From contig NZ_CP029255.1 in the NCBI RefSeq assembly GCF_003122385.1, forward strand, positions 5,022,001-5,086,000: a stretch of DNA of 64,000 nucleotides, given 5' to 3'. Below the pieces are notes generated by a model that saw nothing but the letters and a program-made list of their open reading frames with translations, did not search any database and was not told where the DNA came from. This DNA comes from Flavobacterium crocinum (GTDB lineage Bacteria > Bacteroidota > Bacteroidia > Flavobacteriales > Flavobacteriaceae). The first letter of the stretch is position 1. Every line of letters starts with the position of its first letter. The translations under genes were made by a program, and so were the position numbers. Below, piece after piece: positions 24,264 through 32,391 of this stretch.

Positions 24264-27077
24264 ATGACTACTAAAAAAAATATCATTATTGCGATTATGG
24301 CCTTGTCTTTTCAAGGCGCATTTTCGCAGTTCAAAACCACAATTCCGCTGAATAAAAATGTTACAACCGGAAAATTAAAAAATGGACTAACGTATTATAT
24401 TCTGCATAACGAAGAACCAAAAGACAGAGCCAGTTTTTACTTTGTTCAAAATGTCGGAGCTATTTTAGAAGATGACAATCAAAACGGATTAGCGCATTTT
24501 CTGGAACACATGGCGTTTAACGGAACCGAACATTTTAAAGGAAAAGGCATCATTAAAATGCTGGAAAAAAATGGCGTAAGTTTCGGAAAAGACATCAATG
24601 CCTATACAGCGCAGGACGAAACGGTTTACAACATCAGTACTGTTCCTGTAACTAATGAAAAACTAATCGATTCTACGCTTTGGGTGTTACACGACTGGTC
24701 GGGTTCTCTTTCTTTAACCAATGAAGAAATTGATGCCGAAAGAGGCGTTATCCGTGAAGAATGGAGAACGCGCCGTACAAGTGATTTTCGTCTCAAAATG
24801 CAGACTGATCCTGTTTTATACAAAGGTTCAAAATACAGCAAGAGAGATGTTATTGGTGATTTAAATATCATCAATAACTTCAAATATCCTGAATTGAGAA
24901 ACTATTATAAAAAATGGTACAGACCCGATTTACAAGCCGTAATTATCGTGGGAGATATTGATGTAAAAGCAATGGAGCAAAAGGTAAAAGCTATCTTCTC
25001 CGGAATTCCGTTAGCTAAAAAAGCAGCGCCACGTACTTATTATGAAATTCCGAAACACGACGAATTGTATTTTGGAACTGCCTCTGATAAAGAAGCTTCT
25101 TCAACTGCGATTACGTTGCAATATGTTTTGGATGAGCCTTTGGTTAAAGACAGCATTTTGAGCCGTAAAAACGTAATGAATTCTTTTTACACCAGCATTC
25201 TAAACAATCGTTTTAAAGAATTGATTTTAAAAAATCAAAGTGCCGCCTTAGGTTTACAAACTTATTTTCAGCCGATTTCGAGATTAAATACTTCGTTTAA
25301 TATTACGGCTGTAGCTAAAAAAGGAAAAACTCTCGAAGCTTTTGAAGATGCTTATACAGAAGCGGAACGCTTAAAACGTTTTGGAATTGCAAAGGCAGAA
25401 TTAGACAGGACTAAAAAGCTTTTTATAAGTTCTTATGACGATTTCTTAAGCAATAAAGATAAAGTAGACAATGACAGTTGGTCGGAAAAACTGACAAATT
25501 ATTTCCTGAAGGCAAAACCATTTCTTTCTGCCGAAGAGGATTACAAATTGATTGTAGGTATTATCAAAAGCATTACTTTAGAAGAAATAAACACTTACAT
25601 CAAAACCATTCAGAAACCAACTAATCAAGTCGTTTTGGTTACAGGTTCTGATGAAGACAAAGTAAATTTCCCAACCAAAGATGCCGTGGTTCAGCTCATG
25701 AAAAAAGTCGAAAACAAGACTTTAGAGCCTTACACAAAAAAGGAAAATAATGAACCTTTGATTGCAAAAGAATTAAAACCTGCTGCAATTAAAAAAACAT
25801 TTGAAGTTCCCGGAATTGCAGCTGCAAAAGGATATACTTTAGAAAATGGTGCTAATGTAATTGTACTTCCAACAACTTATTCTCAAGATCAGGTTGTCCT
25901 TACAGCATTTTCTAAAGGCGGTAAATCTTTAATTAAAACTGAAGATCTGGCTTCTGCTGAAATTGCAACAACAATTGCAAGATCATCTGGTTTAGGTAAC
26001 TTCGATAATATAGCTTTAAAAGAAAAACTAACAGGCAAAGTAGCGCAGTCTGCTCCTTTTATTGGCGAAAACACACAAGGATTTCAGGGAAGTTCAAACA
26101 AAGCCGATTTCGAAACCATGCTGCAATTGCTGTATCTTTCTTTTGAGACGCCACGTTTTGATCCAAACATTTTTAACATCTTAAAAGAACAGTATAAAAA
26201 TCGTTTAGAAACCATCAAAAAAGACAACGGAAACACGTTTAAAGATTCTGTTGCTTTAGCAAACTCTAATCATAATCCAAGAACTTTTGTTTTTAATGAA
26301 AAGTTCTTAGAAAACATCAATTTACAAAAAGCGGAAAACATTTACAGAGACCGAATTAAAAATGCCTCGGATTTCACTTTTGTTTTTGTTGGGAATATTC
26401 CGGATGGTGCTTTAGAAATGATTCAGAAATACATTGGAACCTTAAAATCAAATCCAGCTGTGAAAGAAACTTTCGCAGATCATAATATTGGTCCGAAGAA
26501 AGGAAAAACTGTGGTGCATTTCAAACGTCCAATGGAAGTGGTAAAAAGCACTGTTTACCTGAATCTTTCAGGAAAAACAGAATACAGTAAAGAAAATGCT
26601 ATGACGATGTATATTATTGGCGAATTACTTTCTAAACGTTTTCTACAAACCATTAGAGAAGAAGAAGGCGGCAGTTACGGTGTAAACGTTGGCGGAAATC
26701 TGGAACTGATTCCAAAACCATCATTTAGCCTTGCTCTCACTTTTGATTGTAATCCTGATAAGCAGGAAAAATTAATGCAGATTGTCTGGAAAGAAATTAA
26801 TGATTTAAAAACCAATCCAGTTAATGCAAATGATTTGGAAGACATTAAAAAAGCTTTATTGAAAAATCGGGAAGAATCGCTTAAAACGAACACTTTCTGG
26901 GCGACAACCTTATATAATTACAGTTTAAATCAGATTCCGTTTTCAACAGATGAAGAATATAAAAATCTAATTTCTAAAATTAATCAGAAAACTATTCAGC
27001 AGTTTAGTAAGCACGTTTTGGATAGTTCAAGTAGCGTCGAAGTTATTATGAGCCCTGAAAGCCAATCAGGAAAGTAA
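24264..27077 (+). CDS. M16 family zinc metallopeptidase (insulinase/PqqL-like), secreted
   Basis: 937 residues with a signal peptide (MTTKKNIIIAIMALSFQGAFSQ). The inverted zinc motif HFLEHMAFNG (HxxEH, about residue 75) and the downstream Glu in EIDAERGVIREEW mark an active M16 N-terminal domain. The second half (about 500-930) carries the inactive-type partner domain with the substrate-binding GGSYGVNVGG motif. Such two-halved enzymes enclose and cleave short peptides in the periplasm. As last gene after SusCD and an ABC exporter, it may digest or mature a peptide handled by this system. A terminator hairpin follows. Confidence 0.92.
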   Translation: MTTKKNIIIAIMALSFQGAFSQFKTTIPLNKNVTTGKLKNGLTYYILHNEEPKDRASFYFVQNVGAILEDDNQNGLAHFLEHMAFNGTEHFKGKGIIKMLEKNGVSFGKDINAYTAQDETVYNISTVPVTNEKLIDSTLWVLHDWSGSLSLTNEEIDAERGVIREEWRTRRTSDFRLKMQTDPVLYKGSKYSKRDVIGDLNIINNFKYPELRNYYKKWYRPDLQAVIIVGDIDVKAMEQKVKAIFSGIPLAKKAAPRTYYEIPKHDELYFGTASDKEASSTAITLQYVLDEPLVKDSILSRKNVMNSFYTSILNNRFKELILKNQSAALGLQTYFQPISRLNTSFNITAVAKKGKTLEAFEDAYTEAERLKRFGIAKAELDRTKKLFISSYDDFLSNKDKVDNDSWSEKLTNYFLKAKPFLSAEEDYKLIVGIIKSITLEEINTYIKTIQKPTNQVVLVTGSDEDKVNFPTKDAVVQLMKKVENKTLEPYTKKENNEPLIAKELKPAAIKKTFEVPGIAAAKGYTLENGANVIVLPTTYSQDQVVLTAFSKGGKSLIKTEDLASAEIATTIARSSGLGNFDNIALKEKLTGKVAQSAPFIGENTQGFQGSSNKADFETMLQLLYLSFETPRFDPNIFNILKEQYKNRLETIKKDNGNTFKDSVALANSNHNPRTFVFNEKFLENINLQKAENIYRDRIKNASDFTFVFVGNIPDGALEMIQKYIGTLKSNPAVKETFADHNIGPKKGKTVVHFKRPMEVVKSTVYLNLSGKTEYSKENAMTMYIIGELLSKRFLQTIREEEGGSYGVNVGGNLELIPKPSFSLALTFDCNPDKQEKLMQIVWKEINDLKTNPVNANDLEDIKKALLKNREESLKTNTFWATTLYNYSLNQIPFSTDEEYKNLISKINQKTIQQFSKHVLDSSSSVEVIMSPESQSGK

Positions 27078-27111
27078 AACTTTAGAATACATTTTTATTT
27101 TATTAGTCATT

Positions 27112-27141
27112 AAAGGTTGTCTTTCCGGACAGCCTTTTTTG
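27112..27141 (+). terminator. Terminator of the ECF-SusCD-ABC-M16 locus
   Basis: AAAGGTTGTC pairs with GACAGCCTTT (one G-T pair) around a six-base loop and is followed by a T run, 35 bases after the M16 stop codon. Confidence 0.8.
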
Positions 27142-27307
27142 TTAATTTTTTATTCCATACCCCCTCTAAAACCATTTTAGTTCCTTTTTTTCGAGATAAA
27201 ATAAGTTTTAAACAACTGTATATCAAAAAAATATTTAACTTTAGCCTTCCCTCATCTAGACTCAGATTTAAAATCTGAAACAGCCTGACCATCTAAATTT
27301 TTAAGAT

Positions 27308-27889
27308 ATGAAATGGTTTGTCAATTTAGGAATTCAATTTAAAAGCAAGGTTTCAGATCAAAATCCTGAACAAGATACTGCCGATTTGGAAAAAGGGAAA
27401 TCACTTTTTCTGTCAAGTAAATTTGATGAAGCTTTGTATCATCTTGATAATGCATTAAATTCAGGCTTTAACAGTACCGTATATGAATTACGGGCACAAT
27501 GTTTTCAAAAACTGAATTATCACTATAATGCAATTGAAGACTTTGATAAAGTTATTGAAGATAATCCTTTAGAGTTTTCGTACTACTACAGTCGTGCTGT
27601 TTCAAAAAATGCCGTTTTTGATATTGCCGGACAAATCGAGGATTTGCAAAATTGTATTTATTATTACAAGAAAAATAAAAACATAGAAAACAGTATTTTA
27701 AAAAATCTTGAAACTGATTTGATACTGGCAGGAAATTATGTTGAAGGAGTAAAAAGCACTATAACCGCTGTTCATAATATTTCTTACACCGAAATTAAAA
27801 ACCTGATTAACGAATGTCTGCTTCAAATAAAAAGAATCCGAATTCGTACCAGAAGATTTAAAACACAAAAAGCTGATAGCATTTTTTAA
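27308..27889 (+). CDS. TPR-repeat protein, 193 residues
   Basis: A soluble protein of 193 residues with two or three tetratricopeptide-like helical pairs (about 25-95): DLEKGKSLFLSSKFDEALYH, YELRAQCFQKLNYHYNAIED and FDKVIEDNPLEFSYYYSRAV. The C-terminal part is helical and ends in a basic stretch (KRIRIRTRRFKTQK). No signal peptide, so protein-protein contacts in the cytoplasm are likely. It has its own terminator and is not clearly part of a neighbouring unit. Partner unknown. Confidence 0.75.
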   Translation: MKWFVNLGIQFKSKVSDQNPEQDTADLEKGKSLFLSSKFDEALYHLDNALNSGFNSTVYELRAQCFQKLNYHYNAIEDFDKVIEDNPLEFSYYYSRAVSKNAVFDIAGQIEDLQNCIYYYKKNKNIENSILKNLETDLILAGNYVEGVKSTITAVHNISYTEIKNLINECLLQIKRIRIRTRRFKTQKADSIF

Positions 27890-27906
27890 GCAAGTAACAC
27901 TCCATA

Positions 27907-27941
27907 AAAAAACCTGCCAATCTAACGTTCGTAGGTTTTTC
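27907..27941 (+). terminator. Terminator of the TPR gene
   Basis: AAAAAACCTGC and GTAGGTTTTT form a hairpin with one G-T pair, followed by T-rich sequence, about 20 bases after the stop codon. Confidence 0.65.
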
Positions 27942-28021
27942 TTTTCAGTACAAAAACTTTTTAGTTTTGCGATTTTTAATTCCAAAAATAATTGAACCTT
28001 TCCGAAATAAAGGAAAAATCC

Positions 28022-28261
28022 TTAACTGTTTCGGACTATATAAAAAAGTATTTCTTCTTCCAGTTCTTTAGATAAAATTTCACATTCCTGCTCTTTTATA
28101 AAATTCTTTTCCTTTTTTTTTCTATAATTTTCTCCATTTACCACATTACTACAGTAATTATCGCAAATCACTTTAAATTTTTCATCCATAAGATACATCT
28201 TGCGTATCGAATCAAAATATTCGGCAAACTTCATATTGTACAATTGATCAGGTAAAGACAT
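28022..28261 (-). CDS. Small hypothetical protein, 79 residues
   Basis: 79 residues, helical and charged, beginning MSLPDQLYNMKFAEYFDSIR and containing the Lys-rich segment GENYRKKKEKNFIKEQE. It has two cysteines close together (ICDNYCSN). No signal peptide or membrane segment. The family is not recognised. The coding potential is supported by length, composition and lack of a better frame. It stands alone, and a perfect 22-base palindrome lies 163 bases upstream of its start. Confidence 0.55.
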   Translation of the reverse strand: MSLPDQLYNMKFAEYFDSIRKMYLMDEKFKVICDNYCSNVVNGENYRKKKEKNFIKEQECEILSKELEEEILFYIVRNS

Positions 28262-28591
28262 AATCTTGAAATTTAAAAATTACTTTAATCAAAATCGAAA
28301 CAGACTTCAAAAATTTTAAATCATTAATTATTTAGTTTGCTTTGACTGCCTGGGTTAAACTTTAAAACATTCTCAAAGTTATAACGCCAATCGATTTAAA
28401 ATTATCCTGAACTCCTAAATTAGGTTTCAAATTATAATTTGAAACAAAGTTTCACTGTTTTGAATAAGATGTGAAACATTATTATACGAATGATTAAACT
28501 AACTCCGTTACTCTTATATGATTTGACAGCAAATAATAGTACACACCTGAATCCCAATTATAAAAAAAAGAGATTGTTTTACTTTTAAAGA
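28262..28591. other. 330-base gap with one perfect palindrome
   Basis: The gap lies between the start of the 79-residue gene and the end of the antiporter gene, both on the minus strand. It is AT-rich and contains the palindrome at 28424-28445. No small gene or clear Bacteroidetes promoter was seen. Confidence 0.5.
28424..28445. repeat. Perfect 22-base palindrome
   Basis: GTTTCAAATTA and its exact complement adjoin with no spacer. It could be an operator for the downstream 79-residue gene or simply a cruciform-prone site. A related GTTTCA half-site occurs a few bases further on. Confidence 0.6.
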
Positions 28592-30709
28592 TTACTTAAA
28601 AATATTTCTGATTGCTTTTCCTATTTCAGCAAAATCATCATGGCTACTGACTGATCTTTTTTCAGTGTGATTTGTCGGCATTATAGAAAATGGATAGATA
28701 AGCATGTAATTATTGTCGTTGAATTTCTGATTCAAAAGATCCGGAATATCTCTCATTTGAGGAAAATAGGAATGCATTCCCTTGTCTCCCATCATAATAA
28801 TCAGTCCTTCGTTTTCTTCGATACTAAATGCCGTTTGTTCTGCAAGTTGCCAGTTTACTAAAACCTCAAATGTAGCTTCTATAGGGGCTTTTTTAGCTAT
28901 TCTTTTTAAAATATTCAACGTTTTCTCTTTTCCAAAAAAGCTCATTTTGGCTCCGGAATTTCTGCCAATATTCCATATTCTTAACATAGAATGAAAAAAT
29001 CCCGGATCCATTTCGGCATCTGCAGGTATAAAAACCAAATATCTTTTAATGGTAGCCGCCGGCTGGACTGCATGGTAAACCATTAAGTTTATACTTTTAT
29101 TTTTTAAATAACCATTATACAAATTATACACAAATGAAGCCGAAAAGCCTTTTCCGCCTTCAAGTCCAACAATAAGATCGGTAATTTCTTTTTCTTTTAT
29201 AACATTACTAATTCCTCCTGCTGTATCATTATCATGGCGAGTTATGGGATGTAATACAACATCAGCAGCAGAAGCAGCTTTAACAGCTGTGTCCAGTATT
29301 TTTTCAGCATTTTTTACCGAAGATTCATTGGCATCCTCATTAATTACATTTACAGCATACAGCTCTTTATTTGTTGCTGTTTTTACCAATAAACCAAGAT
29401 TTACCATTTTTTCTAAAGTCTCTTCATGATTAACAGCCAACAGAATATTTTCTTTTTCTTCACTGTTCCCGGACACTGTATTGTCTTTATCTGCCTGCGC
29501 TATACGTTGTGCACTTGCCATTGAGACAAACGAAGAAATGGTACAGGACACCAAAATAAGAAGAATGCTGCCGTTAAGTACATGTTCATTTAAAAGACGT
29601 ATTGGTTCTCCGGCATCATTTTCTCCAATAATAATATTGTATCCAACCATAACAGAAGCCAGTGTAGCCGCAGCTGAAGCAGAACTCATCCCGAAAATCA
29701 GCTGTCCTTCATCATTCGTAAGCTTAAATGTTTTCTTTGTCAGCATCGCAGCCACATATTTCCCTCCAATAGATGCTACAAGCATAATAGCAGCTACCCA
29801 CAATGTTTCCCAGCTTTGTATAAAGGCATTAAAATCAATCAACATTCCGACACTTATCAGGAAGAAAGGTATAAAAATGGCATTTCCGACAAACTCAACC
29901 CTGTTCATTAATGATGAAGTATGCGGAATTAATTTGTTTAATGCCAGTCCGGCAAAAAAAGCACCAATAATAGATTCAATACCCGCTATCTCTGCAAGAA
30001 GTGCTGCCAGATAAATCATGACAATTACAAAAAGATACTGGGATATTTTATCCTCAACATTTTTAAAAAACCATCGGGCGATTATAGGAAAAACAAGTAA
30101 TACTATTAAAGTGAAAACTATCATGGAAACAGACAGTTTTACCCAAAAAGCAGTTCCTACTTCACCTTGCGACATTCCTACAATGGCGGCAAGGACTAAA
30201 AGAGAAAGTACATCTGTAATCATCGTGCCGCCAACTGTGATGTTTACCGAAAGGTTTTTAGCAATACCCAAACTGCTTACCATGGGATAAACAATTAAAG
30301 TATGAGATGAAAAAAGGCTGGCAAAAAGGATCGAAGTAAGAATTGAAAATCCCAGAATATAATAGCCTCCTAAAAGTCCCAGAATAAAAGGCACTGCAAA
30401 TGTAAAAAGCGAAAAAATAATACTTTTCCATTTATTCTTTTTAAAATCGGCCATATCAATTTCCAGCCCTGCCAGAAACATAATATACAAAAGTCCCGTA
30501 GTTCCGGTAACCACTACACTACTATCTCTTGAAAGTACTCCAAAACCATTAGGACCAATTATTGCTCCGGCAATGATAAGTCCCAAAAGGTGTGGCACTT
30601 TAATTTTATTAAGTAAAAGCGGAATACATAAAATGATGATAATTTCAATTAGAAACTTCAACAATGGATCTTCAATAGGGAGGCTTATATGATGAATACT
30701 CAGCAACAT
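28592..30709 (-). CDS. CPA2-type cation:proton antiporter with C-terminal stress-protein-like domain
   Basis: 705 residues. Residues about 15-410 contain a dozen membrane helices typical of Kef/NhaS-like Na+/H+ exchangers (LLNKIKVPHLLGLIIAGAIIGPNGFGV, LLYIMFLAGLEIDM, IESIIGAFFAGLALNK, IFIPFFLISVGMLID). Residues about 430-680 are soluble and resemble two universal-stress-protein-like halves. Likely role is Na+ or K+ / H+ exchange at the inner membrane, controlled by the cytoplasmic domain. It starts three bases after the lipoprotein gene on the same strand, so the two are co-transcribed. Confidence 0.88.
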   Translation of the reverse strand: MLLSIHHISLPIEDPLLKFLIEIIIILCIPLLLNKIKVPHLLGLIIAGAIIGPNGFGVLSRDSSVVVTGTTGLLYIMFLAGLEIDMADFKKNKWKSIIFSLFTFAVPFILGLLGGYYILGFSILTSILFASLFSSHTLIVYPMVSSLGIAKNLSVNITVGGTMITDVLSLLVLAAIVGMSQGEVGTAFWVKLSVSMIVFTLIVLLVFPIIARWFFKNVEDKISQYLFVIVMIYLAALLAEIAGIESIIGAFFAGLALNKLIPHTSSLMNRVEFVGNAIFIPFFLISVGMLIDFNAFIQSWETLWVAAIMLVASIGGKYVAAMLTKKTFKLTNDEGQLIFGMSSASAAATLASVMVGYNIIIGENDAGEPIRLLNEHVLNGSILLILVSCTISSFVSMASAQRIAQADKDNTVSGNSEEKENILLAVNHEETLEKMVNLGLLVKTATNKELYAVNVINEDANESSVKNAEKILDTAVKAASAADVVLHPITRHDNDTAGGISNVIKEKEITDLIVGLEGGKGFSASFVYNLYNGYLKNKSINLMVYHAVQPAATIKRYLVFIPADAEMDPGFFHSMLRIWNIGRNSGAKMSFFGKEKTLNILKRIAKKAPIEATFEVLVNWQLAEQTAFSIEENEGLIIMMGDKGMHSYFPQMRDIPDLLNQKFNDNNYMLIYPFSIMPTNHTEKRSVSSHDDFAEIGKAIRNIFK

Positions 30710-30712
30710 AAA

Positions 30713-31288
30713 TTATTTTTTATTGGATGGTGTAAGTTCAACCGAGAATTTTGCAGTACAGTTATCCTGACCTGTTATAGTCTGTGTACCTTTTATGATA
30801 TTTTTTTTGATATCGTCCAGTACAACACTTACTTTAATTTTGTTTTTAGAAGAAGTTTCTTTTGCCGAATCGAGAACGATTTTGTTCTCCAGGTACTGTC
30901 CGGTAAAAACGCGTTTAATTTCATTATTGCTAATTACATTGGTATACATTCCTACAGAATCGGAAGTAAATTCCCAAATTTCATTTCGCTGATCACCAAT
31001 AACATAATTGCTGCAATTAGATTCCTTGCAGATCATTTTACTGTTCCATCTGATTTTAAGGCTATCCGGCCATTCTTTTGCCTTTTGAAGTGTATCTTTT
31101 ATAGTAGAAACAGAAAGCAGACTATCTTTAAATTTTAAGAGCTTATCATATTCTGCTTCTTTGTCCTGAAATTGTTTCTCGCGTTCTAAAAGCGCATTCT
31201 CACGAAGAATGAGTTCCTGTTCTTTTTTATTACTACAGGAAAATAAAACGGATACAAAAAATAGGAGAAAAAGCTTTCTTGAAGTCAT
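30713..31288 (-). CDS. Lipoprotein with coiled-coil segment, function unknown
   Basis: The start is placed at 31288 because MTSRKLFLLFFVSVLFSCSN is a clear lipoprotein signal; an ATG 24 bases upstream exists. After the lipid-anchored Cys comes a Glu/Lys coiled-coil (EQELILRENALLEREKQFQDKE), then a domain with two Cys in CKESNCSNYVIGDQRNE and a third in TGQDNCTAK. It is probably a periplasmic or outer-membrane-tethered protein. It lies directly before the antiporter gene, which suggests a related function such as ion or envelope stress, but this is inference. Confidence 0.75.
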   Translation of the reverse strand: MTSRKLFLLFFVSVLFSCSNKKEQELILRENALLEREKQFQDKEAEYDKLLKFKDSLLSVSTIKDTLQKAKEWPDSLKIRWNSKMICKESNCSNYVIGDQRNEIWEFTSDSVGMYTNVISNNEIKRVFTGQYLENKIVLDSAKETSSKNKIKVSVVLDDIKKNIIKGTQTITGQDNCTAKFSVELTPSNKK

Positions 31289-31413
31289 AAGATTTGATTT
31301 TGGACTATACAAGATAAGCAGAAAAATTCTTTTAGGCGCCTAAAAACTGAGAAAAAAGAGATTTAATCTCTAATTAATAGGCTAACGTTCTGGCAAAAAT
31401 GGTTTTGGAATAA

Positions 31414-31446
31414 AAAAAACAAGAACCAAAAATGGCTCTTGTTTTT
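31414..31446 (-). terminator. Terminator of the L,D-transpeptidase-family gene
   Basis: AAAAAACAAGAACC (31414-31427) pairs with GGCTCTTGTTTTT (31434-31446) with one mismatch and a T run on the minus strand, 35 bases after the stop codon. Confidence 0.75.
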
Positions 31447-31480
31447 AAAAAAGAGAAAATTCCCTCTTATTTTTTTATTT

Positions 31481-32083
31481 CTAATAATAAACAGAAAGCA
31501 TTATTTTAGAATCTGAGTTTTCAATAAATTTATCCAGTCTTTTGAAAAATGCTTCACTTACCATTGGACAGCCATGACTGTTAATGATGTAATATTCTTT
31601 TTCATCATCCGGAACCTCTTTATAACAATGTAAAACTATAGCTCTTTTTTGTGCGTTGTTGTTGCTCTGGTCCATTCCGCTCAGTCTGTAAGCTTTTCCA
31701 AAAACTCCTTTATAAGGTTTTTCTACACCATAACGGCCTAATGAAGTGCAGTTGGAATTTGGCATATTGCTAAACTGTAGAATGTCACCTTTTATACCCG
31801 TTTCAGATCCGGATCCATGTGCAACAAGCCCCTGATCGATGATTTTTTCGTTTTCAAGATCGTAAACAAAAAAACGGTTTTTTCCCGATTTAATTTTCAT
31901 GTCCACAAGAAAAGCAATTTTCTTGTTGTAGCCACGGTTTACAGAAACATAAGACTTAATCTCAGTTACATGTTCGTTAAGTCTTGCCAGTTCAATTTCA
32001 TTTAAAATTTCTTTCTTGTTCGTAAGGTTGTAGGTTGTAAACGAACTTAAAGAAAAAAGCAGTGCTACAAAAAATATTCTCAT
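31481..32083 (-). CDS. Murein L,D-transpeptidase catalytic-domain family protein (YkuD_2)
   Basis: 200 residues with a signal peptide (MRIFFVALLFSLSSFTTYN). The pattern FLVDMKIKSGKNRFFVYDLEN, then VAHGSGS and the terminal IINSHGCPMVSEAFF with the catalytic-type SHGCPMV motif, fits the YkuD_2 family. In YkuD enzymes the motif HxxxxxSHGC carries the active cysteine. Expected role is remodelling or cross-linking of peptidoglycan in the periplasm. Single gene with its own terminator. Confidence 0.85.
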   Translation of the reverse strand: MRIFFVALLFSLSSFTTYNLTNKKEILNEIELARLNEHVTEIKSYVSVNRGYNKKIAFLVDMKIKSGKNRFFVYDLENEKIIDQGLVAHGSGSETGIKGDILQFSNMPNSNCTSLGRYGVEKPYKGVFGKAYRLSGMDQSNNNAQKRAIVLHCYKEVPDDEKEYYIINSHGCPMVSEAFFKRLDKFIENSDSKIMLSVYY

Positions 32084-32391
32084 AAGCAGGCCGTAAAATT
32101 ATAGTTAACAACAGATTTGGGTGCTATGCCAAAAAATGATTTTATGTACCTCATCTTTGACTTTGCAAAATTATGCACAAATTTTACACAATTCCCATGT
32201 TTCAGGTGTTAAATATATTATAAATATTTGACTCTATGAACTTTACATTCATTTTTTTTATCTAAAAATGCCAAAAAATATATTTTTTAACGTTTTGGAA
32301 AGATTATAATTTTAATATAAGCAAAAAACCTTCCTTATTATCAATAATAAAAGGAAGGCTATTCGAGATTATTTTTTGTAGAAAGAGAACT
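32084..32391. other. Gap between the L,D-transpeptidase-family gene and GH95
   Basis: About 308 AT-rich bases upstream of the 31481 gene and downstream of GH95. It holds the GH95 terminator (32322-32359). A CAAAATTA near 32172 reads as TAATTTTG on the minus strand, a -7-like sequence, but no TTTG sits 19 bases from it. Nothing else is clear. Confidence 0.45.
32322..32359 (-). terminator. Terminator at the end of the polysaccharide utilization region
   Basis: CCTTCCTTATTA pairs with TAATAAAAGGAAGG with a two-base bulge. Read on the minus strand a TTTTTTGC tail follows, 33 bases beyond the GH95 stop codon. Confidence 0.75.

Noticed and set aside
29481..30014. Plus-strand open frame of 177 codons inside the antiporter gene
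   Set aside because: It lies entirely opposite the well-supported antiporter frame and has a Ser/Ile/Pro-rich translation without domain features; it is a shadow frame.
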